Assembly: GCA_023429135.1 (NCBI GenBank)
Contig: JAEYWD010000096.1
Location: 47,676 to 111,675, forward strand
Direction of reading: 5' to 3'
DNA length: 64,000 bases
From: Bacteroidota bacterium
GTDB lineage: Bacteria; Bacteroidota; Bacteroidia; Bacteroidales; JAAUTT01
Under the pieces are notes generated by a model. It was given only the letters and a program-made list of their open reading frames with translations. It searched no databases and had not been told where the DNA came from. Shown here one piece after another: positions 9,137-17,116 of this stretch. How positions within the stretch are numbered: the stretch's first letter is position 1; each line of letters starts with the position of its first letter. The position numbers and the translations under genes are program-made.

Positions 9137-9812
9137 ATGATTTTTGGATATGCCAGGGTAAGCACCCGGGAACAAAACCTGGACATGCAAATCGATGCCC
9201 TGAAAAAATATGGTTGTGAAAAGATTTACCAGGAAAAAGCCTCCGGCACAAAAGCAAAACGGGAGGAGCCGGACAAGCTCCTGGAGCAGCTCCGCTCCGG
9301 TGACATCCTGGTCGTATACTCCCTCGACCGTCTCGGGAGGACTGTCCTCCAATTAATAAACCTTATAACCGTATTTAAGGAAAAGAGTATTCACTTCAAA
9401 AGCATCACCGAGGGTGCTTTTGATACAACTTCGCCTATGGGCAAGGCAATATTCCAAATTATTGCTGTGCTAAAAGCTATAGAGGTTAACGCATTGAAGG
9501 AGCGTACCCGATCAGGACTGGATGCTGCAAGGGCAAGGGGGCGGTCGGCCGATCGGCTCTTATGACAAGGTAAAAGCTGCCGCAGCGGCAACACTTTATC
9601 AAAAGGAGACACCTATAAGTCAGATTTGTGGTACCTTAAAAATTAGTAGATCTACGCTTGATGAATATTTGAAAAAAGAAGGGGTTGAATATAATGGGTT
9701 TAAAAAAATAGATAAAAATGATTTCCTTCTTTTACATATTTTCAATACTTTAGTTCTAACATATCTTGATATTTTAATGAATTCCCTTCAAAAAAGTAAA
9801 AATTTCTTATAG
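9137..9812 (+). pseudogene. Serine recombinase (resolvase/invertase), frameshifted
   Basis: Frame one (9137-9565) encodes the resolvase catalytic domain: FGYARVSTREQN with nucleophile S9, then LDRLGRT and an ALKERTRSGLDAARARG helix. Translation then goes out of frame and stops. The second frame (from about 9540) continues exactly where expected with GGRPIGSYDKVKAAAAATL and a helix-turn-helix (ISQICGTLKISRSTLDEYLKK), up to a stop at 9810-9812. The shift falls in a short G run near 9537-9541 and equals one extra base. Either the gene is broken, the read has an error, or, less likely, the shift is programmed. Its position at the left edge of the defence island suggests a role in the island's arrival. 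Confidence 0.8.
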
Positions 9813-9815
9813 GAA

Positions 9816-9823
9816 TATATTTG
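9816..9823 (+). promoter_or_regulatory. -7 box of the CBASS operon (TATATTTG)
   Basis: A perfect TAnnTTTG lies four bases after the recombinase stop and 28 bases before the patatin ATG. It indicates that the CBASS operon has its own promoter. No clear -33 element is visible. Confidence 0.5.
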
Positions 9824-9851
9824 TTGAAAATCTATATTTAAACCTCCTTGA

Positions 9852-10895
9852 ATGGAAGAAGTTAATGGAAAAAAGACATTCAAAATTTTATCAATTGATG
9901 GCGGTGGAATAAAAGGACTTTATCCAGCATCAATTTTGAGAAAGTTTGAAGAAAAATTTAATTGCTTAACATCAGATCATTTTGATATGATTTGTGGTAC
10001 ATCAACCGGAGGCCTTATTGCCTTAGCAATTGCCTCCCACATACCTGCTAAGGATATATGCAGGTTTTATGAGGAGAGGGGTGAGATAATATTCCCAAAA
10101 CATAGATTGAAACTTCCTTTTTTTGGGCGCACTGATTTATTTTTTCTTAAACAATTGCTATTTTGGGGTAAGTATTCTGATAAAGGTTTAAAAAAAGCGT
10201 TATTTGAAATATTTGGAGAAAATAAAATTAAGGATTCCAATAATTTACTTTGTATTCCAAGTTACTCAATTACAAAAGCCCAACCCCGAGTTTTTAAGTA
10301 TGATCATAAAGAAGGTAAATTAAGTACCGATAATAACTTATCCATGGTTGATGTAGCATTGGCAACTTCAGCTGCACCAACATATTTCCCAATAGCCAAT
10401 ATTGCCAACTTACATAATGAGCAATTCATTGACGGTGGAGTTTGGGCAAATAACCCGACCCTAGTTGGATTATTAGAAGCAATTAATCACTTCGTTGGTA
10501 AAGATGAAAAGAAAGAATATGATAAAATACAAATATTATCACTTAGCAGTTTATCAATTACAGAAGGAAAACCACCAGGTATAAGAAGGAATAGATCTTT
10601 TGTAGGCTGGAAATCAGATTTGTTTAACACAACATTTACCGGGCAATCATTCTTTTCAGATTTCTTTATGACTAAAATTAAAGAAATTGGAGATATTAAG
10701 ATTGACTATATAAGAATACCAAGCGAAAAACTCTCAAGAGAACATGAAAGCTTTATTCAGCTAGATGTTGCCAATATTCATTCATATGAATTAATGAAAA
10801 TCAAGGCAGATCATCAGGCAGCACTCTTTGAAAAAGAGGCAAAAATTATAGAGTTATTTACTAAGAAAAAAACATATACAATTAATCATGGCTAA
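9852..10895 (+). CDS. capV: CBASS effector: patatin-like phospholipase (CapV-type)
   Basis: The 347-residue protein has the complete patatin signature: oxyanion loop DGGGIKG (16-22), nucleophile elbow G49-T-S51-T-G, and the catalytic aspartate D194 in FIDGGVWANNP. In CBASS such enzymes sit idle until the cyclic nucleotide from the CD-NTase binds, then degrade membrane phospholipids and kill the infected cell. It has no signal peptide. It is the first gene of a four-gene operon and its last eight bases (ATGGCTAA) contain the start of the CD-NTase. The order patatin, CD-NTase, Cap2, Cap3 is that of the Vibrio cholerae El Tor capV-dncV operon. Base composition is clearly more AT-rich than the core genes of the window. 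Confidence 0.93.
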   Translation: MEEVNGKKTFKILSIDGGGIKGLYPASILRKFEEKFNCLTSDHFDMICGTSTGGLIALAIASHIPAKDICRFYEERGEIIFPKHRLKLPFFGRTDLFFLKQLLFWGKYSDKGLKKALFEIFGENKIKDSNNLLCIPSYSITKAQPRVFKYDHKEGKLSTDNNLSMVDVALATSAAPTYFPIANIANLHNEQFIDGGVWANNPTLVGLLEAINHFVGKDEKKEYDKIQILSLSSLSITEGKPPGIRRNRSFVGWKSDLFNTTFTGQSFFSDFFMTKIKEIGDIKIDYIRIPSEKLSREHESFIQLDVANIHSYELMKIKADHQAALFEKEAKIIELFTKKKTYTINHG

Positions 10896-11901
10896 TTTAC
10901 ATTCTACATTTACAGAGTTCAATGACTTAGTTAAATTAAGTTCAACTAAAAAAGAATATCTAAGAATTTCACGTGATTCCATTCGTGATGACATAAGGAA
11001 ATATTTTAAGAATAACAGAAATAAACATACTGTTAGTTTTAAAGGTCAAGGCTCATTTATGATGAACACTACAATAGACCCGCTTTCACATGAATACGAT
11101 GTTGATGATGGCGTTTATATTTTTGGGAAAGAAGAGGACAAGCCAACAGTACAAACAGCGCATAATTGGATCTATGAGGCTGTAAAAAATCGAACTAGCT
11201 CGGAGCCTAAAGATAAGAATACATGTATAAGAGTAATCTACAAAAATGATTACCATGTTGATTTGCCGATATATTATAAAACTGAGAATTCTTATGACCA
11301 ATTTGCTTTAGATAATGAAATTCCATTATTGGCTCATAAATCAAAAGGATGGATAGAAAGTGATCCTTATGAATTTAAAAAATGGTTTGATGATCAAGCA
11401 AGAGGAAAATCTCAACTAAAAAGGTTGGTAAGATATTTTAAAGCTTGGGCTGATAAGAAACAATCTGATAATAGCACATTAAGATTCCCAAGTGGAATGC
11501 TCTTTACTATATTAGTTTCCGAGAATTTCAAAAGCAATGATAGAGATGATGTTGCAATGGTAAATACCTTAAAGGCAATTCAAAATAATATTGACGATAC
11601 TAGAAATTTTTTGGCTGTATATGAATGCTATAGACCGACAGTTGATAAAACTGAGAACTTGTTGAAAAAATATTCAGCAGTTACCACAAAAAACAACTTT
11701 TTAGATGCATTAGATAGTTTTATTAAATCAGGTGATCAAGCACTTGAAATAAGTTCTCAGAAGGATGCTTGTGCAAAATGGCAAAAACATTTAGGAAATA
11801 GATTTCCATGTTCTAATATTAAAGATGAAGATTCTGGATCTTCCGCCGCAAAAGCTTTTGCATACCCTGACCAAATAAGATCTGATAATAAGTCAGCATA
11901 A
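10888..11901 (+). CDS. CBASS CD-NTase (cGAS/DncV-like nucleotidyltransferase)
   Basis: The 337-residue protein carries the polymerase-beta-type nucleotidyltransferase core: G55-S56 in FKGQGSFMMN, metal-binding D71 and D73 in HEYDVDDGVY, and a third acid D125 in YHVDLPIYY. It should make a cyclic oligonucleotide on phage infection, which activates the patatin upstream; the exact product cannot be read from the sequence. The start overlaps capV by eight bases and the stop overlaps cap2 by one (TAATG), so the proteins are translationally coupled. The C-terminus ends in Ser-Ala after a flexible, serine-rich tail, as expected for a protein whose terminus is the substrate of Cap2-mediated conjugation. 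Confidence 0.92.
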   Translation: MANLHSTFTEFNDLVKLSSTKKEYLRISRDSIRDDIRKYFKNNRNKHTVSFKGQGSFMMNTTIDPLSHEYDVDDGVYIFGKEEDKPTVQTAHNWIYEAVKNRTSSEPKDKNTCIRVIYKNDYHVDLPIYYKTENSYDQFALDNEIPLLAHKSKGWIESDPYEFKKWFDDQARGKSQLKRLVRYFKAWADKKQSDNSTLRFPSGMLFTILVSENFKSNDRDDVAMVNTLKAIQNNIDDTRNFLAVYECYRPTVDKTENLLKKYSAVTTKNNFLDALDSFIKSGDQALEISSQKDACAKWQKHLGNRFPCSNIKDEDSGSSAAKAFAYPDQIRSDNKSA

Positions 11902-13580
11902 TGGTAGAGGATATCTTTAATGCTATTAGTAAAACTGAGACTTGTTATTATGTTGATTCTTTTACTAGTAAGAAATTTAAAGAATTTCATAAAGTTATAT
12001 GCATTGATACTGAAATTACATTTAACGAGAAATTGTTGGATGTTAAACTTTATGTAGCATTCCCAAAAAATTTAAAGGTTAATCTCCCTAAAATTTTCAT
12101 TGATGAGAATTCGTATGAACCAATAAAATATATTCCTCACATTAATTCTGACTTAAGTATATGTTTGCTAGATGAATCTGAAAATTTCACCTTTGATAGT
12201 GAGATGCTTCCAAGTATTACTTTATACCTAATTGAAAAAGCTAAAAGCATTATCAGAATTAAACAAGATTTAAATTCAACTTCACTTGAGTTTCAAAGGG
12301 AATTCTACGCTTACTGGGGAATTAAATATTCTACCAAAGATAAGGAAATGGAAAAAGGTCTTTCATTATTAAATCCAGATGGAGGGGATGAAGTGAAAGC
12401 CATTAAGTTAAAAAACAAAATAGCAAATTATGAATATTTAATTTACAATGATGAGAAGCTATTTGCTAATTTTAAGCCTTATCTGGAATTAAATAATATT
12501 AAATATTCCGAAATCAATACATTTATTATAGATTATAAAAGGGTTGATCCTCCCTTTGATTTAACTTATTTCGATTCGTATATTTACTTATCAACTATAA
12601 ACGATCCTCATTTTAAAAGGATATTTAACCACTCTCTTGGAAGTGATATATTAATAATATTTAAAAAAGAATATAATGAGTTCTATGGATGGATCTATCC
12701 CAGACTTATGCAAATTCCAAAGGGCTTTAGAGAGAAAAGTAATTGGGAGAAACTTCAGATGCCATTTACAAAAGATTTAAATGTAGAGCGAATTAGTTTT
12801 TCCAATATTACACCAGAAAGACTATCTAAAAGGACTAATGGAGAAATAATACATTTAAAGGATTCAGTCAACGTAATTGGACTTGGTAGTGTGGGTTCAA
12901 ATTTGCTACATTTCCTGTCTAAGCTTCCATTGAAAAAGATGATCTTGGTCGATAAAGATTGTCTTAAAGTTGAGAATGTTTTTAGGCATAATTATGGCTT
13001 CAATTATCTTTTAATCAATAAGGCTAGAATTGCGAGAACTAACTTATTAGACAAAAATCCTTTTATCCAAATAGATATTCACCAAAAGGATATCATCGAA
13101 GTATTAGAACATGATCCCTTGTTTTTAAACAACGTAGATTATACATTTATTGTTATTGGAATTACTAGAATAGAAGCGTATCTATTAGACTATATGCATA
13201 AAAATTCTGTGCCAAAACCTGTTTTTCTTATTTGGGTGGAACCTTATCTGGCAAGCGGTCAAATAATGTATATAACTCCAAAAGATTTCAATAAAGCTAA
13301 AAATATCCTTTTAAACTTCCCTTACCATGTTTTAGGCAATAATAATAGGTTGTATTTAAAGGAAGGATCTTGCCAGACTGGATATTATCCGTATTCTGAA
13401 ACTTATTTAACTCTATTTCTTAGTAGTGTTTTCCCTTATATATATGATATAGTTATTAAACACAAGGGTGTTGAATCTAAAATTTATTCATGGATAGGTG
13501 ATTTAGATTACATATCGTCCATGGGTTTTAATTTTAATCAGCTAGGGGAGTCGTTTAGTTTAAAAATAGAAAATCTGTGA
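11901..13580 (+). CDS. cap2: CBASS Cap2: fused E2-E1 ubiquitin-conjugation-like enzyme
   Basis: The 559-residue protein is an E2-like domain followed by an E1-like adenylation domain. The E2 part (about 1-150) has the UBC-type loop H80-INSDLSI-C88-LL, with C88 the probable conjugating cysteine. The E1 part has a nucleotide-binding Rossmann motif NVIGLGSVGSN (about residues 325-335), acidic LVDKD, then VENVFRHNYG, and a probable adenylation-domain catalytic C491 in EGSCQTGYY. Cap2 enzymes attach the C-terminus of the CD-NTase to target molecules, which primes it for signalling. The gene is overlapped by one base by the CD-NTase and by four bases by cap3, marking this as type II CBASS. Confidence 0.92.
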   Translation: MVEDIFNAISKTETCYYVDSFTSKKFKEFHKVICIDTEITFNEKLLDVKLYVAFPKNLKVNLPKIFIDENSYEPIKYIPHINSDLSICLLDESENFTFDSEMLPSITLYLIEKAKSIIRIKQDLNSTSLEFQREFYAYWGIKYSTKDKEMEKGLSLLNPDGGDEVKAIKLKNKIANYEYLIYNDEKLFANFKPYLELNNIKYSEINTFIIDYKRVDPPFDLTYFDSYIYLSTINDPHFKRIFNHSLGSDILIIFKKEYNEFYGWIYPRLMQIPKGFREKSNWEKLQMPFTKDLNVERISFSNITPERLSKRTNGEIIHLKDSVNVIGLGSVGSNLLHFLSKLPLKKMILVDKDCLKVENVFRHNYGFNYLLINKARIARTNLLDKNPFIQIDIHQKDIIEVLEHDPLFLNNVDYTFIVIGITRIEAYLLDYMHKNSVPKPVFLIWVEPYLASGQIMYITPKDFNKAKNILLNFPYHVLGNNNRLYLKEGSCQTGYYPYSETYLTLFLSSVFPYIYDIVIKHKGVESKIYSWIGDLDYISSMGFNFNQLGESFSLKIENL

Positions 13581-14065
13581 AAGAAGACATTTTATTTTAT
13601 CTTAATGACATTCAGGTAATATTATACTGCGATTTGCTTAATGAAATGATCAATTTTAAGCAATCTACTATGAAAATGCCAGAATCAGGTGGTGTAATAA
13701 CTGGATTAATTTTCAATGATGAAATTCGTATTACTAGTTGTTCCATTCCAAATGAATATGATAAGCAAAGTAGGTTCAATTTTATTAGATCAAAGTTTGG
13801 TGCCCAGAAATTCATTAATGAAAAATATTTTAAAAGCCAGGGAACTGAAATATACTTGGGTGAATGGCATACTCATCCAGAAAAATTTCCTAAACCTTCA
13901 ATGACAGATATTCTTTCTTTCAAAAATACTTTGGAAAGTAATATTTTAAATTCAACTATATTTTTTATGCTAATAGTTGGGCTTTGCGAAATTTATGTTG
14001 GTGTATACAATAGAAATAAAGAGGTAATTAAAGAGCTTTCCTTTCCATTTTCCAATAGTAAATAA
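13577..14065 (+). CDS. cap3: CBASS Cap3: JAMM-family isopeptidase
   Basis: The gene starts with GTG in a GTGA overlap with the cap2 stop. The 162-residue protein is one JAB/MPN domain with every metal and catalytic residue present: E36 (MPESGGVITG), H98-T-H100, then S108 and D111, matching H-x-H-x7-S-x2-D. Cap3 removes the CD-NTase from its Cap2-made conjugates and so limits or resets the system. The two Cap genes balance priming and release. Like the rest of the operon it is AT-rich. Confidence 0.93.
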   Translation: MKEDILFYLNDIQVILYCDLLNEMINFKQSTMKMPESGGVITGLIFNDEIRITSCSIPNEYDKQSRFNFIRSKFGAQKFINEKYFKSQGTEIYLGEWHTHPEKFPKPSMTDILSFKNTLESNILNSTIFFMLIVGLCEIYVGVYNRNKEVIKELSFPFSNSK

Positions 14066-14127
14066 ATCAAATCATTAAAATTCATTAAATTGCCAATCTA
14101 CTTTGTCTCAGAACAAACAAACAAATT

Positions 14128-14730
14128 ATGCCAAAAAAAATTAGACACGATTTTGCAATATATATTGCACCATCAATACAGGGCTATTATGAAGATGGTT
14201 ATCCCAAAGCATTTGATGATACAAATTCTCTTGAATTAAATCCTGATGATATTAATGCTAAAATTTACATTTATGAACGACAAGTAAATGAGTGGTTTTT
14301 AAATAGAGCATCAAGTTTAATTTCAGAAAAGAAAAATGGCTTTATTATTCTAATGATTTGCCTCGCATATTTTGAAGGGGTAGAACAATATAGAACCGGA
14401 AATTCAAGCCGTTGGCACAGTTCAGAATTTTTTATAAATTCGGTAAAAAGAGTTTATGGGGAAACATTCGAAAATACTGAATTAGAAGATTTGTATAGTG
14501 AAGCTAGATGTGGACTATTTCATAATGGAATGGTGAGCGGTAAAATTTTAATTGATTACAGCCTTGAATCCTCTATTGAAATTCCAAACAATAGTACAAT
14601 CAAGATAAATCCCAAAAAATTATTGAAGGATATTAAGAAAGATTTTAAAAAATATATTAAAGATCTTAAAAACAATTCTAATATTGATCTAAGAGTAAAT
14701 TTTGATCAAATGTTTAGTAATGTTAGATAA
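14128..14730 (+). CDS. HEPN-like protein, candidate accessory defence gene
   Basis: I do not recognise this 200-residue protein by family. It is largely helical, with the core MICLAYFEGVEQYR and, later, LYSEARCGLFHNGMVSG. The second segment has R127-x4-H132, the R-x4-6-H signature of HEPN RNases, in the setting (acidic helix, R, short hydrophobic run, H) usual for that superfamily. The C-terminus is lysine-rich and coil-like (about 190 residues in total before the end). It lies 62 bases after cap3 on the same strand and is equally AT-rich. It could be an extra CBASS gene, a separate toxin, or a bystander. A GTCTCA motif stands at 14105 before it and a full copy at 14777 after it. Confidence 0.6.
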   Translation: MPKKIRHDFAIYIAPSIQGYYEDGYPKAFDDTNSLELNPDDINAKIYIYERQVNEWFLNRASSLISEKKNGFIILMICLAYFEGVEQYRTGNSSRWHSSEFFINSVKRVYGETFENTELEDLYSEARCGLFHNGMVSGKILIDYSLESSIEIPNNSTIKINPKKLLKDIKKDFKKYIKDLKNNSNIDLRVNFDQMFSNVR

Positions 14731-14776
14731 TTAGGATTTCTTAAGGATCAAATTAATCGATTCTTATCCTTCAACT

Positions 14777-14792
14777 GTCTCACCAAACCCAC
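14777..14792 (+). repeat. Island intergenic motif GTCTCACCAAACCCAC, copy 1
   Basis: This 16-base sequence is identical to the copy at 19506-19521 and matches 14 of 16 bases at 17087. It lies 46 bases after the HEPN-like gene, just after an AAGGAT...ATCCTT inverted repeat (14743-14770). Function unknown. Confidence 0.6.
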
Positions 14793-14851
14793 AGAAATAA
14801 AAAATATAATATTTGTTTATGATAAATTTTTTAAACTAAAAAAAAGCATGT

Positions 14852-16741
14852 ATGGCTTTCTATGAAAAAGTTGTTGAAAACGCAATTAATCAAATAGAAT
14901 TTAAACCTTCAACTGTTAGGGGAGTATTAAAAGAAATTTACAGTTCATATTATTTATTCATAATTTTATGGCTAATTTCCACATTAATTGCATTTTTTAT
15001 AAATAAGACTAAGATTTCAAAATACCGAATAACTTATAAAGTAGAATTCACTTATAATATTCCAAGTATTGTTTATCAAAATAATTCTATTCACGACTAC
15101 TTAGAACGTAATTTGAACTTAAATAGAGATATACTTTTATTTAAGACTTATGCTATACATAGAACCATTCTTAATGAAAAAAATCCAAGTATAAACATAT
15201 ACACTATAAACTATGTAATCCCGAGTATAGGCCTTTTCAAAAAACTAAATCTAGTTAATACTATTGGTTATAATTCCATTATAATAGATTCATCTAAATA
15301 TCAAATTGTCAATCATAAAATAATCTTTAAAAAGGATATCAATGATTCTATATCTTTTACTATTAGAAAAGGTAATTATTCAACATACAATTATAGAAGA
15401 AATGAGTTCTCGGAAATAGTACTTAAAGAGAATATCACATATAAATTTAAAAATAGTGACTCTATTAAGTCGGATTATTTTAGTTTTATCTTTGATTCTT
15501 CATTTATACAGAATATTTTTCAATATAATACGGAAGGAATAGAAATAGAATTTATTGCTCCTGAAAATTATTTAGACAATTGGCTTCATAGCGTATTTGC
15601 TGAAAAAATTGATTCTTCTACACAACTAATAAACCTAAGTATTATTGGTAGTAATATAGAGAAGTCAAAATCCATTTTATTTTTAATGTTAGAAAATTTT
15701 AAAAAAGTAAAATATAATTCTTTTAAACAAAATATAAACAGAGAAATTCAAACAATATCAGAATTTTTATATTCATCGAATATTTTAGGTGACTCTTTAT
15801 TCCAAAAAACTATTTTTGAAAATCAATATGCACTTTGGAAACAAAATAAGACAAATGATTTATTAGATTTATCATTAACGAATCGGACTTCCATTTTTGA
15901 TTATAATATACTAAATATTGAAATTGATAAAATTTCGTATGAGAAATTAAATTATTTGCGATTTTGGGCTATCGCAGTAATATTTTATATTTTTTATATA
16001 ATATTAAGGAATTTGCTAAACAAACGCATCAGAGGGAGAAAAGATATTTCTAAAATGGCGAATATCCCAATTTTAGGGACAATCTCTTATCTTAGAAATG
16101 GAGATATTCTAGAGAATATTAATCGAATAGTTTATGAAGACTTTCAAAAGCTTAAAGTAAACTTAACAAATAGATGGGGAAATCAAAAAGTATACTCTGT
16201 CTTTTCCTCAAATAAAGGTGAAGGAAAATCGACAATCGCATTCAATTTGGCATTAACCTTCTCTTTAAGTAAAAAAGTTATACTGCTAAATATGGATCTA
16301 CGCAAAAATAAATCATATTCTTTTGAAATTAGTATTGTAGGAACATCTTCATACTTATTAGGCAAAGCTTTAATTGAAGATATTATAAACAACTCACAAT
16401 ATTCAAATCTTGATGTTATTACATCAGGTCAAGTTCCTCCTAATCCGGTTGAACTATTAACTAGCAGCAAGGCTTTTTCACTCGTGAATGCCTTAAAAGA
16501 AAATTATGATATTGTTATTATTGATTGTCCACCGATTAATTATTTTGCTGATGCGAAGATTATCAGAAATTTTTCAGAGGTAAGTCTTTTCGTTGTGCGT
16601 GAACATTATACTCTTAAAGAAGAATTGTATAAAGGGATTAAGGAATTAGATAATAACATTGGTAATGTCGCAATTATTTTAAATGATTCACGTGATTCAT
16701 TTAATAACAGATTTAACTCCTATTATTATAACAAAACCTAA
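14852..16741 (+). CDS. Orphan BY-kinase-like protein (Wzc/CapB type)
   Basis: The 629-residue protein has a short cytoplasmic N-terminus, a membrane segment at about 31-51, a large outer domain unlike the standard Wzz sequence, a second membrane segment at about 372-390, and a C-terminal P-loop kinase. The kinase has Walker A SSNKGEGKST with K459, Walker A' LLNMDLRKN with D482, and Walker B IVIIDCPP, the BY-kinase set, and a tyrosine-rich tail (SYYYNKT). BY-kinases with this layout control chain length and export of surface polysaccharides. No glycosyltransferase, Wza or Wzx/Wzy gene is nearby, so it is an orphan in an AT-rich defence island, and its job here is open. Confidence 0.8.
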   Translation: MAFYEKVVENAINQIEFKPSTVRGVLKEIYSSYYLFIILWLISTLIAFFINKTKISKYRITYKVEFTYNIPSIVYQNNSIHDYLERNLNLNRDILLFKTYAIHRTILNEKNPSINIYTINYVIPSIGLFKKLNLVNTIGYNSIIIDSSKYQIVNHKIIFKKDINDSISFTIRKGNYSTYNYRRNEFSEIVLKENITYKFKNSDSIKSDYFSFIFDSSFIQNIFQYNTEGIEIEFIAPENYLDNWLHSVFAEKIDSSTQLINLSIIGSNIEKSKSILFLMLENFKKVKYNSFKQNINREIQTISEFLYSSNILGDSLFQKTIFENQYALWKQNKTNDLLDLSLTNRTSIFDYNILNIEIDKISYEKLNYLRFWAIAVIFYIFYIILRNLLNKRIRGRKDISKMANIPILGTISYLRNGDILENINRIVYEDFQKLKVNLTNRWGNQKVYSVFSSNKGEGKSTIAFNLALTFSLSKKVILLNMDLRKNKSYSFEISIVGTSSYLLGKALIEDIINNSQYSNLDVITSGQVPPNPVELLTSSKAFSLVNALKENYDIVIIDCPPINYFADAKIIRNFSEVSLFVVREHYTLKEELYKGIKELDNNIGNVAIILNDSRDSFNNRFNSYYYNKT

Positions 16742-16891
16742 CTTTTGTTAAGAAACTTGGTCAATACCATCGGAAATCTTGTAGACTTAAAAATAATATT
16801 TAAAGGTCTGCTTATTGTTTGCACTCTATAAACAGGCTTTAGATAATGTCTCAACAAGCACATTTTTCCGATTAATAAATTGCAAAACGAT

Positions 16892-17080
16892 ATGAACAAT
16901 CATAGATGCTTTGGTGTGAAATCTCTTGTGGTGTATAGGAAATCAATTTCACCAATTTTGGTGAATGAAAAATTTATTAGTTGGTTTAAATGTTATAATT
17001 GTGATTATTCGCTAAAGAATAATATTAAAGATCCATACTTCTTTAACTTTTCAAAAAGTCAAATTTTTGCTGTCGAGTAA
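16892..17080 (+). CDS. Possible small protein of 62 residues, unrecognised
   Basis: An ATG at 16892 opens a frame with no close relatives that I recognise; a CxxC pair (YNCDY preceded by FKC) is present. It is followed within 7 bases by the motif copy at 17087. The only support is position and an open frame in AT-rich DNA, so it may be chance. Confidence 0.22.
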   Translation: MNNHRCFGVKSLVVYRKSISPILVNEKFISWFKCYNCDYSLKNNIKDPYFFNFSKSQIFAVE

Positions 17081-17086
17081 TTTTTT

Positions 17087-17102
17087 GTCTCACAAAACCC
17101 AG
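17087..17102 (+). repeat. Island intergenic motif, diverged copy (GTCTCACAAAACCCAG)
   Basis: Differs from the 14777 and 19506 copies at two of 16 bases. It lies between the small ORF and the convergent alpha/beta hydrolase gene. Confidence 0.5.
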
Positions 17103-17116
17103 AATTCGCTTTGACT

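Noticed and set aside
9137..9565. A complete 142-residue resolvase
   Set aside because: The helix-turn-helix half continues in the next frame (9540-9812), so this is a frameshifted longer gene.
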